Assembly (NCBI GenBank): GCA_023105745.1
Contig: JALGQZ010000004.1
Span: 34,490,437-34,554,436 of the forward strand
Reading direction: 5' to 3'
Length of the DNA: 64,000 nt
Source of the DNA: Austropuccinia psidii
Taxonomy: Eukaryota; Basidiomycota; Pucciniomycetes; Pucciniales; Sphaerophragmiaceae
Numbering within the stretch: the stretch's first letter is position 1; each line of letters starts with the position of its first letter. This document shows positions 37,224 to 48,953 of the stretch, in pieces. Made by a program: the position numbers and the translations under genes. Below the pieces are notes generated by a model that was given only the letters and a program-made list of their open reading frames with translations, made no database searches and was not told the DNA's origin.

Positions 37224-39134
37224 TGTAAGATGTGTCTATGAAACTGTTGATAATATTACTATTAATCAACAGTACTATGACTGTTCTTATGAAATATAAT
37301 AATAAAAATTATTATAACCTAAATTAAATAATTAAAGAAATATTCCTTTTACTTGCTATACACTACTAGTGATTATAACAGTAAGCAGTAATTGTCTACA
37401 AGAATCAATTACAAGAAGAATTTAATGATAAAAACTTCTTTTTATTAAAATGATAAAATTATTTTAATATATAATTATCTTTTAAAAGAATAATTATAGA
37501 GATAATTCTTGAAGAAAACTAATTTTAGAGAAAAACTTTAAGAATTAAAGATAAATCACTCACTAATACTCCAAAGAACTTATTAAAGAGAAAAGTAGAG
37601 AGATTTGACATAGAATTGAGGATTTAATGGATCAAAACTTATTTGTAACAATATTAAAACAATATATAGCTGATTTATATGATTTAACATCTTTCTGATT
37701 GATTTCTGAAAGAATAAAACACTTAAGAAATAGTTTTAACTAATACTTACTTGTTGGTAAGAAAGGGATAATATAATAATTTGATGATGATTATTTGGAA
37801 AAAACAGCAAGAAGAGGCCTGATTTAAGTCTAAGACAGCTCACAGCGGCATGCCATGGATCAAACTGAAAAACAAGTGAGTGAGAAAACAATAAAACATT
37901 TTGGATTATTGATTGCATCATTTGTTGTCACATACAATTATCATAATTACTTATTTGAGGCTTTTATGTGACTACCAACCCATTTATGGTTAAGAATAAA
38001 AGGAGTAACAACTTTAAATCTTCTTTTATTCCAAAATAATCATTGATTTCTCAAAGTTATCAATGTTATTGAAAATTTCATCCCAGAATGTATTTTCTGT
38101 AAATTTTTAAAGATTCTGTGTTTCACGTGGAATCATCAAAAATGGACTGCAAGTAAAACTTTAAATTTTACATATAAAAGTATAATTATTTTTGGTTTGA
38201 TATGAATTTTACAGTTATTAATTGGTCCTTAAAGTTTCAAAAAGATTCATTAAGAATTGTATTTTTAATGAATTTTTGAAGTTTTACCTCATTTCTATGT
38301 AGAATTGCAAATAGAAGTCTATGGCTGGTTTCTATGAGGTAAATCAATGGATACTAGTCAAAAAAGGGTTCTTATTACTCTTTTGGGGTTTATCCATGGA
38401 AATTCATTAAGAATTGACATGGTTACAGGAGTTCAAGTTGCTCTTTACCTCCTTGGCACGTCAAAATAGCAGGTTATTTGCTATTTTCTTATGATTTACT
38501 GAAGTTGTAACATGGTAACCAAGTTCCCAAAATGTTTTAGTTTACTAATTGGGCCAGGATCAGCCATGGATCCAAGCTTTGGAGCTTTCCATGCCTCAGA
38601 GGCCTCAGAAGCTGAGTACCCTGGCTCTCTTTGATGTCTTTTGTCCCCCTTGCCTATTTTTTACGTCAAAATAGAATTTTAATCTTCAAGTGAGATATCC
38701 ACTATGGGTGTACCAAAAGTGCATGTAAGAATACCATAATATTAAGTTCCCAAAACATGCATAACACGCTTATTAGTGTATATGTAACATGGGATTCCTC
38801 ACATTCCCATTATCTTGGCGTGAAATAGAGAAAAACAAAAATTTTCATAGATCTTTTATGTGGTATTGAAGTATTTTCCATATTACCACCTCAAAGAGTT
38901 AATTTGAGCTTATTCCCTCTATGGAGCTACCCTAGGTGAATTTTTGTGTAGAATCTAAATCTGGCCTTAAATCCATGGATTTACCTACTCAATAAAAAGC
39001 TATTCATCTTTTCTGAAATCAAAAATGATGAATTTTGAATATATGCATTACTTATGGGTTATGCATAGCTCAGAATTTATTTTTAAGATAATTGTGGCCT
39101 ATTTGGGTATGTAAAATATACCTCAAGGCTCACA
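37224..39134 (-). repeat. Gypsy B 3' LTR (left copy, 1911 bp)
   Basis: Direct repeat of 45643-47548. On the minus strand it begins TGTGAGCC and ends CTTACA. It lies next to the purine tract, so it is the 3' LTR. A GC-richer block at about 38550-38660, containing CCTCAGAGGCCTCAG, is shared by both LTRs, and its CTGGGTACCCTGGC-like end also occurs in the solo LTR at 50700. Confidence 0.95.
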
Positions 39135-39146
39135 TTCCCTTCCACC
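39135..39146 (-). promoter_or_regulatory. Gypsy B polypurine tract
   Basis: On the minus strand GGTGGAAGGGAA directly precedes TGTGAGCC, the 3' LTR start. Confidence 0.75.
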
Positions 39147-39278
39147 AAAAATGAAATTGTACTACCATTTTATCAATGTTATAAAAGAAGAAAAAGGCCC
39201 CAAAGGGGGTTAATGTCCACTGTCCAACCTCTTTAGATTACTCAGATCAATTAATTTAAAGCAAATTTATAGACATAT

Positions 39279-40677
39279 TCAGGCTTGTGGTCTTCTTTCA
39301 TGTCTAAATCTTCTTAAGAGTTTATCTGAGTCAGGTATTTCTGATTCTGCCAGCCATTCATCTTCATATACTGGATTTCTATATCTGACAAGATATTCTC
39401 TCTGATTTTTACCCCTAAGTCTCCTTTCTTTTATGACTTTCTTTATTTTACTGTCTTCACTCTGTTCCACTGGCGGTACAGTCAAAGGAGTTGGGTTCCT
39501 TAAAGGAAACAATTCTTTGTCAGTTGGTTGATAAGGTTTTATCAAGTTGACTGGAAAGGTTGGGTATTTATTTTCCAATTCACCACTTAGTTCCACTTGG
39601 ATTGCATTGGTTCCATGTAAGGAAAAAATAAAACAAGGTCCTACATAAGAGTCTTTGAATTTCTTTGGGCCTTTGATATTATTAAAATTCAAGGTTGAAA
39701 CTAAAACTAAGTCCCCTACTTTGAAGTCTGGTACTTTGTGACTCTTGTCCCACTTGTGTTTAGCATATTCAAAAGCATCATTAATACTGTGTGTTGCATG
39801 ATGTTTCACTTTATCAAGCATTATTTTGAATCTGGAAGCTGTAGGATGAATGTCAATCAAGTCTTTCCTCAGTATTTCTGCTGAGAGTCCTGGATTGCAT
39901 CCTTTTCCTAACATAGCAGGAGTTTGTCCTGTGGAAGAATGGACTGATGTCTTATATGCCAATTCTAATGCAGGTCTCAGAGTGCACCAGTCATGGGTAA
40001 AGCCATCTGAGTCTTTGAATTCTAACCCATAAGCACAAAATCTCCTGATCATGTCTTCTAAAGTTTGAATCATTCTCTCTGCTAGCCCATCTGTTTGAGG
40101 GTGATATGCTGTAGAGAATGATAACTTAGTCCCAAAAAATCTATGAAGATTGGTTCAAATTGCAGATGTGAACTTGAGATCTCTGTCACTTATGATATTC
40201 TTAAATAGTCCTGTATGAGAAATAAATCTACTCCATAGAAGAAGAGCTGTATCCATAGCTGTGTCATCTTTATGACAGGGTAAGAATATGGGAGTCTTGC
40301 TATATCTGTCTACAATGACTAAACAAGCATTATAACTTTTTGTCACCACTTGGAGGAAGTTCTGTGACCCAATCCATGTGAACAACTTCCCAAGGGGATT
40401 TTGGTTCTTGGATATGGATCATAAGTCCAAATTTCTTGCCTGTACTCCTGTTTGCTTTTTGGAATCTGTCACAGGAATGGCAATATTCAATGGTATCTTT
40501 TCTCCAAGATGGCCACCATGCACAGTTCTTTACTTTTTCAAGTGTTCTTTCCTCTGACAGGTGTCCAGGGTAGATGCTATCATGGAATTCATGAAGAATG
40601 GTATTGATAAGAAGTCTACTACACAATGTCATCATACAAGAATGTTTGGTTCTGTGGTAAATTATTCCATCAAACAA
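39279..40677 (-). pseudogene. Gypsy B integrase with C-terminal chromodomain
   Basis: Zinc-binding module: HEFHDSIYPGHLSEERT followed by YCHSCDRFQKAN, with both Cys of CHSC present. Catalytic residues are visible in [11 protein letters not shown] (Asp), IISDRDLKF (Asp) and TDGLAERMIQTLED (Glu). The last frame, 40073-39279, is 264 codons without a stop. It contains the GPY/F-type segment (FKVGDLVLVSTLN, GPKKFKDSYVGPCF) and ends in a chromodomain-like stretch: VIKERRLRGKNQREYLVRYRNP, DEWLAESEIPDSDKLLRRF. A frameshift near 40350 and a stop near 40155 break the upstream part. Integrase inserts the cDNA; the chromodomain guides it to chromatin marks. The C-terminal half is the best preserved coding stretch of the element. 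Confidence 0.9.
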
Positions 40678-40746
40678 GTGAAATCTTCCTTCAGAATAGG
40701 AACTTTTCCAAACTTCATCCAGTGCATTGACTAAAGATTGATATTT

Positions 40747-41564
40747 TCAGTCTTTATCTAATAAGGAAGTAAAGATATGACAGTTCCTGTCTTTCTTATA
40801 AGATTCTCTGACTTCTTCAAAGATTTCAGTCCCAATATCAGTTATCTTAATTCCTTCAATTGGAATCTGTGGTTCTGCTTCCAAAGGTACATAAGCTGGG
40901 TTATCAGGAGTGTTGGCTAATGCCCATCTGATAAGCCCATCAGAATTCTTGTGAATGTCTCCTGCTTTGTGAGCCATAGTCATGTTTACTATATATTCTT
41001 GAATAGCTATTTGCCATCTCAACATATGCCTGTTGGGAGTTTTCATGTAAAGAAGTGATTTCATGGAATTACAGTCAGTTATCACTTCAAAAACACTTCC
41101 ATCAAGATAATAGAGTAACTTCTCAAGTGCACATACCAAACATAAGCACTCCATTTGGCTTGCACCATATCTGGCTTCTATTGGTTTGATTTGTCTTGAG
41201 ATGGAAAAACTGATCCTTCTGTAGGTTTGTCATCAATAATTTGGACTTGATGTAGGGCTGCCCCTAATCCATCTCCACATGCATCAATGTACAATTTGAA
41301 AGGTTTATTCCAGTCAGGAATGAGGAGTAAAGGTGCTTCTGTAAGAGCTTTCCTTATCTTCTCATAAGCTTTAATTCTCTCCTGTGTCATCTCAAATACT
41401 GTTTGTTGATCACATATTCTATAGAGTGACTTGGCTAGAATTGAAAAGTATTTTAAGTGTTGCCTATAATAACTAGCAAATCCTAGAAAAGACATCATTT
41501 CTTTTTTACTCTGGGGTATTGGCTTAAGTAACACTGCTGCTACTTTATCTTTGTCAATACCCAA
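40747..41564 (-). pseudogene. Gypsy B RT connection and RNase H, broken
   Basis: Frame 41564-41178 begins with the RT thumb/connection ([17 protein letters not shown]) and continues to [19 protein letters not shown], the first Asp region of RNase H. Frame 41154-40747 continues with [25 protein letters not shown], the later catalytic Asp region, and [18 protein letters not shown] stop and frame change lie between 41178 and 41154. RNase H degrades the RNA template during cDNA synthesis. Confidence 0.88.
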
Positions 41565-41618
41565 GCTTAAACCAGAAACAATATGTCCTAATGCTTTGAG
41601 CTCTCCAAAACCAAAATT

Positions 41619-42379
41619 TCATTTCTTGAGTGAAATCTTCATATTAACTTCTGCAACTTTGTGAAGTACTCTGGCAAGTTTTTCAAGGTGCAAAGACCAT
41701 GAATCAGAACATATGATGATATCATTAATATAAATGATAAGCCATCCTTCAGATAGCTCTGTGGGGAAGATGGTATTTATCATTCTTTGATAATGAGATG
41801 GTAAATTTTCAATACCAAATGGCATTCTAAGATACTCATAAATACCACAGTGAGTGATAATTCTAAGTAATCTCTTAGCTTTAGGAGTCAAAACATTTTC
41901 GTGAAAGCCTTTCAATGCATCCATTGATTTTATATACTTGGCTTTAGACAATTGGGTCAAGGTTTCTTGAATTCTAGGAATGGATACCTATCTGGAACTG
42001 TGTAGATATTCAATGCTCTAAAATCTCCAACCATCCTTGATTTATTATTATTCCAAGCAATAATAACAGGTGTTGTCACTTCAACTTCTTCATTATGGCC
42101 TAATTTCCTTAGTACACCAAGTTGGATAAACTCTTGGATGTGTTTTTCCAAGGCTTCTCTAGCTCTGGGACTGGCTGGATAAGCTGGTCTTGTAAGTACT
42201 GGAGGATATGGTCTATCAATATTAAGAGTAATATCAACTTCATGTGCTTTTATAACACCTAATTGTTCATTATCAGAGGAAAATGCATTATTATATGTGT
42301 ATAACACATCAATAAGTTCATGTCTCATTTTTTCTGACAATGATGGGTTAATTTGTGCTTCAACAAGTTGATTAGCCAC
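41619..42379 (-). pseudogene. Gypsy B reverse transcriptase core, mutated active site
   Basis: Frame 42379-41957 has RPAYPASPRAREALEKHIQ and SRMVGDFRALNIYTVPDRYPF. Frame 41960-41619 has KSMDALKGFHENVLTPKAKRL, YLRMPFGIENLPSHYQ and IIYINDIIICSDSW. The active box expected as YIDD reads YIND, so one catalytic Asp is Asn, and a frameshift separates the two parts near 41958. No polymerase activity is expected. Confidence 0.9.
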
Positions 42380-42414
42380 AAATTCTTCTTTATAAGTATC
42401 TTTTTTAGAAGATA

Positions 42415-42798
42415 CTACTGATATTTGTTTTGGAATATTGGAAAAAGCAAATTTTTGTCTTTTTTTTCTCCAATTGTGAAATATCTGTCTTTATGGTTAT
42501 TTATTTCAATACAATAAATATTCAAATAATCATTTCCAAGGATGATATGTCGAGATGTGCAATTGTCCATCACTACTATCTCTGTTTTCATTATTATGCT
42601 TCCTGCAGGGTGTGGGAACACAATATTAGTGTCCAATATGCCCAAAGGGTACATACTGTTACTGGCACTACTAAATTGCACACCTTCTATTGGTAATAGA
42701 TGGTTTTTCCATTCAGGAAGTATAACCTGGAGATAATCTTTGCCCACACAAGTGCAAAATGACCCTGTATCCAAATTTACTTTTGGTTTCAATATCAT
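42415..42798 (-). pseudogene. Gypsy B aspartic protease domain
   Basis: 128 codons with KVNLDTGSFCTCVGKDYL (intact D-T-G triplet) and later RHIILGNDYLNIYCIEI, the usual I-L-G-x-D second motif. It sits between the gag zinc knuckle and RT. This retropepsin-type domain would process the polyprotein. It is cut off from its neighbours by stops. Confidence 0.85.
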
Positions 42799-43069
42799 TC
42801 ATCAGAATTGATGTGATACAAGATTCTCAAGAAGTATAACCTTTTCCTCTAGCAGGTTTGGTCCTACACATTCTGGCATCTTGGATATTTATCAGGTTAT
42901 GACAGTCCTCACTGTACTGTGGCAAGTGAGTATGGACTTCTGTGACCTCAAAGAAAGCTGTAATGTTTTCAATGGTATAGTCCTCTACTTGTGTATCCTC
43001 AGAGACTGCAGAATCTAGGTCAGATCCTTCTTTCTCCTCAGTACACTGAACTTCTTCAATGACTTGAAC

Positions 43070-44997
43070 TTAATTGATTTTCATCTTTTTGGTGCAAATT
43101 TTGGCTAAATGTGAAGTGCTTCCACATTTATGACACTTCAAGACAGGTTTTTCAGGTCTTCTGTCCTCGCTGAAGATCTTTGGGACCATCTTGGACTCTA
43201 TAGGAATTTTAGTCCAAGTTTTACCAATTCTTGTTCTAGTAATGATATCTTCCATTGCACTAATGTATTCCTCTGTTGAACAGGGCTCTACACATCTGCA
43301 CTTGATAGCATGTTCTAGTTCTCCTCCACATTTTCTTAATATTTTCATATTAATCATAGTGTCAGACATATCTGGGTGTGAAGCAGATAATCTGTCTTTT
43401 TGCTTGAAGAACCAAGTAAGTGGTTAACTTTTTTCTGAGTTGAAAATGGCACTTTCAAAAGCATTTTGCATTTCAAACCTCCAAGAATTATTGGCCCATT
43501 TGGTAATAATTTCAGATTTCCACCAAGACCAATCATGCTTTCCATGATATATCCTCATCTTGTAATACCATTTATTTAAAGTTCTGGTAAACAGAGAGTG
43601 TAATTTTCCCACTATAATTTCATCAGGTATGTGAAAATCTTCTTGCAACATATCAATAGTTCTGATGAAATCAATATGGTTGTATTTTCCTTCACCAGAG
43701 AATGTTGGCCATTATTCCAATTTGGGAATATCTTTTGCAGGGATAACATTTTATCCTAAGAATGGGGTCAAACTTCCTTTAACAGACCGTTTTTCTTCAG
43801 TAAAAGGTGTAGAATGTCTTGAAATATGTGGTTCATAATTCTTATGAATTTTTTCTACATCTGCAATGATTTCATCCTTTAATTTTTGCCTTTCACTGTC
43901 ACTTTTTTCCAAATGTGTAGCAAACTGATTGGTATTTTTAGCTATTTCCAAGACCTGATCTTTCAGAATTTTAAGTTGATCATTAATGTTTAAAATGGAA
44001 AGATCTTCCATTTAATCATTTTGAACTTGATATTTACTCTCAATTATGTCACATGTATTGGTAAGTAATTCCAGTGTGGTAATTACATATTTATGCATTT
44101 CAGAAGACTGTTTGTCATTCTTTTTTAAGTCATTGATGTCCAATGTTATTTTAGTTAACTTTGCATCAAGTTTACCAATTTTTACATCAATATTGGATTG
44201 AACAAAATTTGTTTCATCTATTATTTTCCTGAAAATGTTCTGTTCATCCTTTCCTGCTCCTTAGCTGTAAATTCCAGGAGAGTCCTGGCCAGATTGAACA
44301 CACTGTTCATGGCTGAAGGCTCCAATTTGGGAATCCTGTACCCTTGTGGGTAAGGTCTGTGCCAGTTGGTTTTGACTTTTCCCTTGCCTTGATTGTTCTT
44401 GGGACCTTTCTGTTTCTTCTGAGGTCCTTTGGGCTTGTCTTTGGACACTTCTGGAGCTGGTTTGGAGCTGGTAGACACCACTGGGCCCTTCTTCTCCAAA
44501 GCTGGAGTCATTTCCAGTTCCTTCTTCTGGTCTATGGATGAAAGACTTTGGTTATTCAACCAATTATTTATCTTTTTGACCTTGTCTTTGCAAGACAATG
44601 AGCTCCAACCTCCTAAGAGTTCTATGGTCTTCTCCTGATCCAGAGAGCTCTTGATGTGTAAGTAGGAGTTCATGGCCCCCTGCCAAAGGCTTGGGCATAT
44701 TTCCCACTCCTCTTCTTTGGTGGCTCTGAACCAATTTTTGTATTGGCATTGATAAATTTCTATTGCTGCCACTTGAAAGTGGTTCAGCCCATAAGATATT
44801 ATCATGAATCAGTTCAGATTCAGAATTTACATCAAAGTTTGTGTGTACAGACCTTGGGGAATGGGGGCAACTCTGGAATCCTCCAAATGTGTCTTCCTTG
44901 AGGAAGACTTGACACTTCTGGATTTGGTCTTGCCTCTTCCTTGTCCACATCCATCTGGTTGGACTGAATAGTTGCTTCTATTTCTGGTATGCACCAT
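43070..44997 (-). pseudogene. Gypsy B gag, broken
   Basis: The probable start is the ATG whose first base is 44997 (MVHTRNRSNYSVQ). After a frame change near 44880 the frame continues (PHSPRSVHTNFDVNSE) to TAA stops near 44564 and 44552, beyond which the same frame stays readable as a Gln/Ser-rich stretch to about 44265. A coiled-coil-like segment follows (44220-43751, with EDLSILNINDQLKILKDQ). The capsid part is in frames 43651-43354, and the zinc knuckle CHKCGSTSHLAKIC (CX2CX4HX4C) near 43110. Gag forms the particle and packages RNA. Several stops make it non-functional. Confidence 0.88.
44221..44805 (-). other. second reading frame over gag (194 codons)
   Basis: A 194-codon frame fully open on the same strand as gag but shifted by one base. 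It reads WSSLSCKDKVKKINNWLNN, MTPALEKKGPVVSTSSKPAP, a Lys/Pro-rich basic stretch (DKPKGPQKKQKGPK) and YRIPKLEPSAMNSVFNLA, ending EQERMNRTFSGK. The gag frame over the same DNA has three stops in this copy; this one has none. It may be an accessory protein, a frameshift product or an artefact of composition. I recall both peptides among predicted Austropuccinia proteins, which is memory only. Confidence 0.5.
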
Positions 44998-45522
44998 TTT
45001 CACGTCAATTTTAAGATAAAGAGTGAAAATATGAAGATAAAACACACCTTTTGGTGGTAATTTAGTCTTTTCAGAGTTTAATAAGGTGCCTCTTTTAGCA
45101 ATTTGCACCTCAATACTGTCCTCAGATTCTGGACTTATAATATATCTCTTACTGAGTCTGTTACCAGCTGCACAGTATTTGATTAAAGACACTAGAAAAA
45201 TTATAAAAGAGGAAAAATATTTTTTTATACTTTTTAAGATATTTTCAAAGATTTTTTTACAAGTTTTATTTGTCAATATTTAAGATTTTTGAATCAAAAT
45301 TAATTCAGAGTAACTCAAAGAATAATTTTATAAATTTTTAGATGTGAAAAATCCACGTGTAAAAACAGTATAAAATTGAACCAAATTCCTCAATGAAAAA
45401 GTTTTCAAGACAATTTCAAAAATAAAAATAATTTTAACCTCAAATTGAAAGAAAAAAAAAAGTTAAATTAATATATTTTAGAGCTTAAAAATATATTAAT
45501 TAAGGTTACAAGGCTCAAAAAA

Positions 45523-45551
45523 CACGGCCAGGCCCCCAAATGTAAGATGTG
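45523..45551. repeat. extra copy of the Gypsy B LTR-edge and primer-site sequence
   Basis: A 29-base sequence (begins CACGGCCAGGCCCCCA, ends TGTAAGATGTG) is repeated without change at 45625-45653, 102 bases further on. It covers the primer site plus the first 11 bases of the LTR edge. Confidence 0.9.
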
Positions 45552-45624
45552 GTAGGTATGGTGGTTTTTTAGAACACAAAAATGAAGTCTAGAATATGAT
45601 TAAAGCCAAGTCTATTTATAAAAT

Positions 45625-45640
45625 CACGGCCAGGCCCCCA
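45625..45640 (-). promoter_or_regulatory. Gypsy B primer binding site
   Basis: On the minus strand the 5' LTR ends CTTACA, and two bases later TGGGGGCCTGGCCGTG begins. This is the form of a site pairing with the CCA-containing 3' end of a tRNA. The implied tRNA end CACGGCCAGGCCC-CCA has a C discriminator, as in eukaryotic tRNA-Pro, but the tRNA identity is tentative. Confidence 0.7.
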
Positions 45641-45642
45641 AA

Positions 45643-47548
45643 TGTAAGATGTGTTTATGAGACTGTTAATAATATTACTATTAATAAACAGTACTATGAC
45701 TGTTCTTATGAAATATAATAATGAAAATCATTATAACCTCAATTAAATAAGTAAAGAATTCTTCATTTTACTTGTTATACACTACTAGTGATTATAACAG
45801 TAAGCAGTAATTGTCTACAAGAATCAATTACAAGAAGAATTTAATGATAAAAACTTCTTTTTATTAAAATAATAAAATTATTTAAGTATATAATTATCTT
45901 TTAAAAGAATAATTATAGAGATAATTCTTGAAGAAAACTAATTTTAGAGAAAAAATTTAATAATTAAAGATAAATTACTCACTAATACTCCAAAGAACTT
46001 ATTAAAGATAAAAGTAGAGAGATTTGATGCAGAATTGAGGACTTAATGAATCAAAATTGATTTATAACAGGATTACAACAATATATAGTTGATTTTTATG
46101 ATTTCACATCTTTCTGATTGATTTCTGAAAGAATAAAACACTTAAGAAATAGTTTCAACTAATACTTGTTAGTAATAAAGGTATAATATAATAATTTGAT
46201 GATGATTATTTGGAAAAAAAAGCAAGAGGAGGCCTCTTAAGTCTAATACAGCTCACAGAGGCGTGCCATGGAGCAAACTGAACAACCAGTGAGTGAGAAA
46301 ACAATAAACCTTTGTGGATTATCGATTGCATCATTTGTTGTCATGTAAGATTATCATAATTACTTAATTGAGGGTTTTACGTGACTACCAACCCAGTTAT
46401 GGTTAAGAATAAAAGGAGTAACAGCTGTGAAACTTATTTTATTCCAGAAAAATCATTGAATTCTTGAAGTTATCAATTTTATTGGAAATTTTATCACAGA
46501 TTGTATTTTCTGTAAATTTTTAAAGATTCTGTGTTTCACATGGAGTCATCAAAAATGGACTGTAAGTAAACCTTTTAATTTTAAATATAAAAGTATAATT
46601 ATTCTTGGTTTTTATATGGATTGTACAGTTCTCAATTGGTCCTGAAATTTTCAGAAAGATTTATTAAGAATTGTATTTTTAATGAATTTTTGAAGTTTTA
46701 CCTCATTTCTACATAGGATTGCGAATAGCAGTCTATGGCTGGTTGCTATGAGGTAAATCAATGGATAATGGTCCAAAAAGTGTTTTAATTACTCTTTTGG
46801 AGTTTATCCATGGAAAGTCATTAAGAATTGACATGGTTACAGGAGCCTAAGCTGCTCTTTATGTCCTTGGCACATCAAAATAGCAGGTTATTTGCTATTT
46901 TCTTATGATTTACTGAAGTTGTAACATGGTAACCAAGTTCCCAAAGGGTTTTAGTTTACTAATTGGGCCAGGATCAGCCATGGATCCAAGCTTTGGAGCT
47001 GTCCACGCCTCAGAGGCCTCAGAAGTTGGGTACCCTGGCTCTCTTTGATGTCTTTTGTCCCCCTTGCCTATTTTTTACATCAAATGAGAATTTTAAGTTT
47101 CAAGTGAGATATCTACTATGGGTGTACCAAAAGTGTATGTAATAATACCATAGTATTAAGTTCCCAAAACATGCATAACACTATTATTAGTGTATATGTA
47201 ACATGGTATTTCTCACATTCCCATTATTTTGGCGTGAAATAGAGAAAAACAAAAATTTTCATGGATATTTTATGTGGTATTGAAGTATTTTCCATATTAC
47301 CACCTCAAAGAGTTAATTTGAGCTTATTCACTCTATTGAGCTACCCTAGGTAAATTTTTGTGTAGAATCCAAATCTGGCCTTAAATCCATGGATTTACTT
47401 ACTCAATGAAAAGTTATTCATCTTTTCTGAAATCAAAAATGATGTATTTTGAATATATGCATGCCTTATGGGTTATGCATAGTTCAGAATTTATTTTTAA
47501 GATAATTGTGGCCTATTTGGGTATGTAAAGTATAACTCAAGGCTCACA
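45643..47548 (-). repeat. Gypsy B 5' LTR (right copy, 1906 bp)
   Basis: Direct repeat of 37224-39134 with the same TGTAAG...CTCACA ends. It lies next to the primer site, so it is the 5' LTR. Confidence 0.95.
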
Positions 47549-47553
47549 GAAAT
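47549..47553. repeat. target-site duplication, right copy (GAAAT)
   Basis: Exact repeat of 37219-37223. Confidence 0.92.
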
Positions 47554-48953
47554 TCACCCCATTTTTAATAAATATTTTAATTTCTGATTAAAATCTCTCA
47601 CAAAAAAAAGACACAATATGAACCTTATTGATATAGTTATATGTAGGATTTTAGATTAGTGTTCAGCTTTTAAATATTTTAAATCTTAAAAAGGCTAATT
47701 TAGTTGTTTTCAAAGCTCTTTTAAGACCCCCCTGAGATTCAATTGGACCATGAGATTTATTAAAATAGAGTCTTTGTTCAAGCCACATTGAAGAAGAACA
47801 AGATAATTAATACATTGAGGTTACAAGAAATGAAAATATAATTATTTTAATCAATAATATGCATTGAAAAATTTCTATCCATTTATTCATTTTTATAATA
47901 TATATATCTCAATAGGATCTTTTGATAATCAGGTAGATATTTTCAATGAAGCAGTTGATAATAATATCAAACAATGAATAAATTAGTTGAGTAATGAAAT
48001 TATAAATTAAGTCTCTAGGAAGAATATACTCTAATAACAAAAATATTATAGGCAAATGAGTAATACAAAAACTTCATAAGCTTGTTATACTCAAGCTATG
48101 AAGGTAAAATGATAAGTCAGATTTTTTATAATACATGTTGTACAAATTGAATGGCCAGAGAAATAAAAAGGGGTCCTTTGGATTATTCTATTAAATGAAG
48201 GCCATTTTATTTCAATTAAATGCCTGAATTTGACTATTTAAGAGATAAAAAATTAAAATTTCATACATATATTCCTGAAAGGGCTTCTTTCAAAAGTAAT
48301 AACAGCATAGAACAATAATTTTTGTAGGAGAATAGTAACTAATAAAGTTTGAAGACATGGTCTTTCATTTTTGAAAATGAGTTGACTAATAAAAATCCAA
48401 TTTCAAAATGATAGAAGTAATTAATTTTTCAAGTTTCATAAAAATTGGAAGTTTGAATGTTTGTGTCATCTTATAACAGAAGAATCTCTAGAAACACATT
48501 CATTACTTTTTGGATGTATGATTTTTATCAAGCATAATCCTTACATAAATGAGTATCTCCAAAAGGGACATCTAAATCTTTCAATTCAATCCCATAATTT
48601 GATACAATTGAAGATTTTAATAGAAGTATCTGATTTTCTCTAAGTATGGCTTATTCCAATGTTCACGAATTATGATACAGATCTCCAAAAATAAGGAATA
48701 CCACTAAGAAAATGTGAGATTTGATGCCCAAATACTTCATTCAAAAATGGGCAATTTTATCTCATGAAAACAACATTTCTTAATTCACTCCTACAGTAGC
48801 TTTTAGAAAAACAACATTTGCTCTTATCATTATTTAAAACTAATCTAAAATGAGTGATTATCCAAAGTTACAAGTTAAGCTTAACCCCTTCACTCCTCCA
48901 AGAAAATATTTTAATGGATCTCCTGGTGCCATCAATTCATTTGTAATTTCTTC
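47554..48953. other. AT-rich intergenic region, no gene recognised
   Basis: About 1.4 kb with many stops in all frames. A 60-codon open frame at 48461-48643 has no recognisable feature. Confidence 0.55.

Larger units (their letters stand above)
37224..47548 (-). mobile_element. Gypsy B: full-length Ty3/Gypsy chromovirus, inactive
   Basis: A 10.3-kb minus-strand element with LTRs of 1911 and 1906 bases that begin TGTAAG and end CTCACA on the plus strand, flanked by a perfect GAAAT duplication. Order along the minus strand is gag, protease, RT, RNase H, integrase, chromodomain. A purine tract lies against the 3' LTR and a tRNA-type primer site next to the 5' LTR. In the first ~390 bases the two LTRs differ at roughly 20 positions by eye, so the insertion is not recent. 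Stops and frameshifts break gag, pol and the RT active site. The gag resembles repeats I recall from Austropuccinia psidii. Confidence 0.95.

Noticed and set aside
37224..47548. RIP-type mutation (C to T in repeats)
   Set aside because: Differences between the two LTRs go in both directions and include transversions; no clear CpA bias can be claimed by eye.
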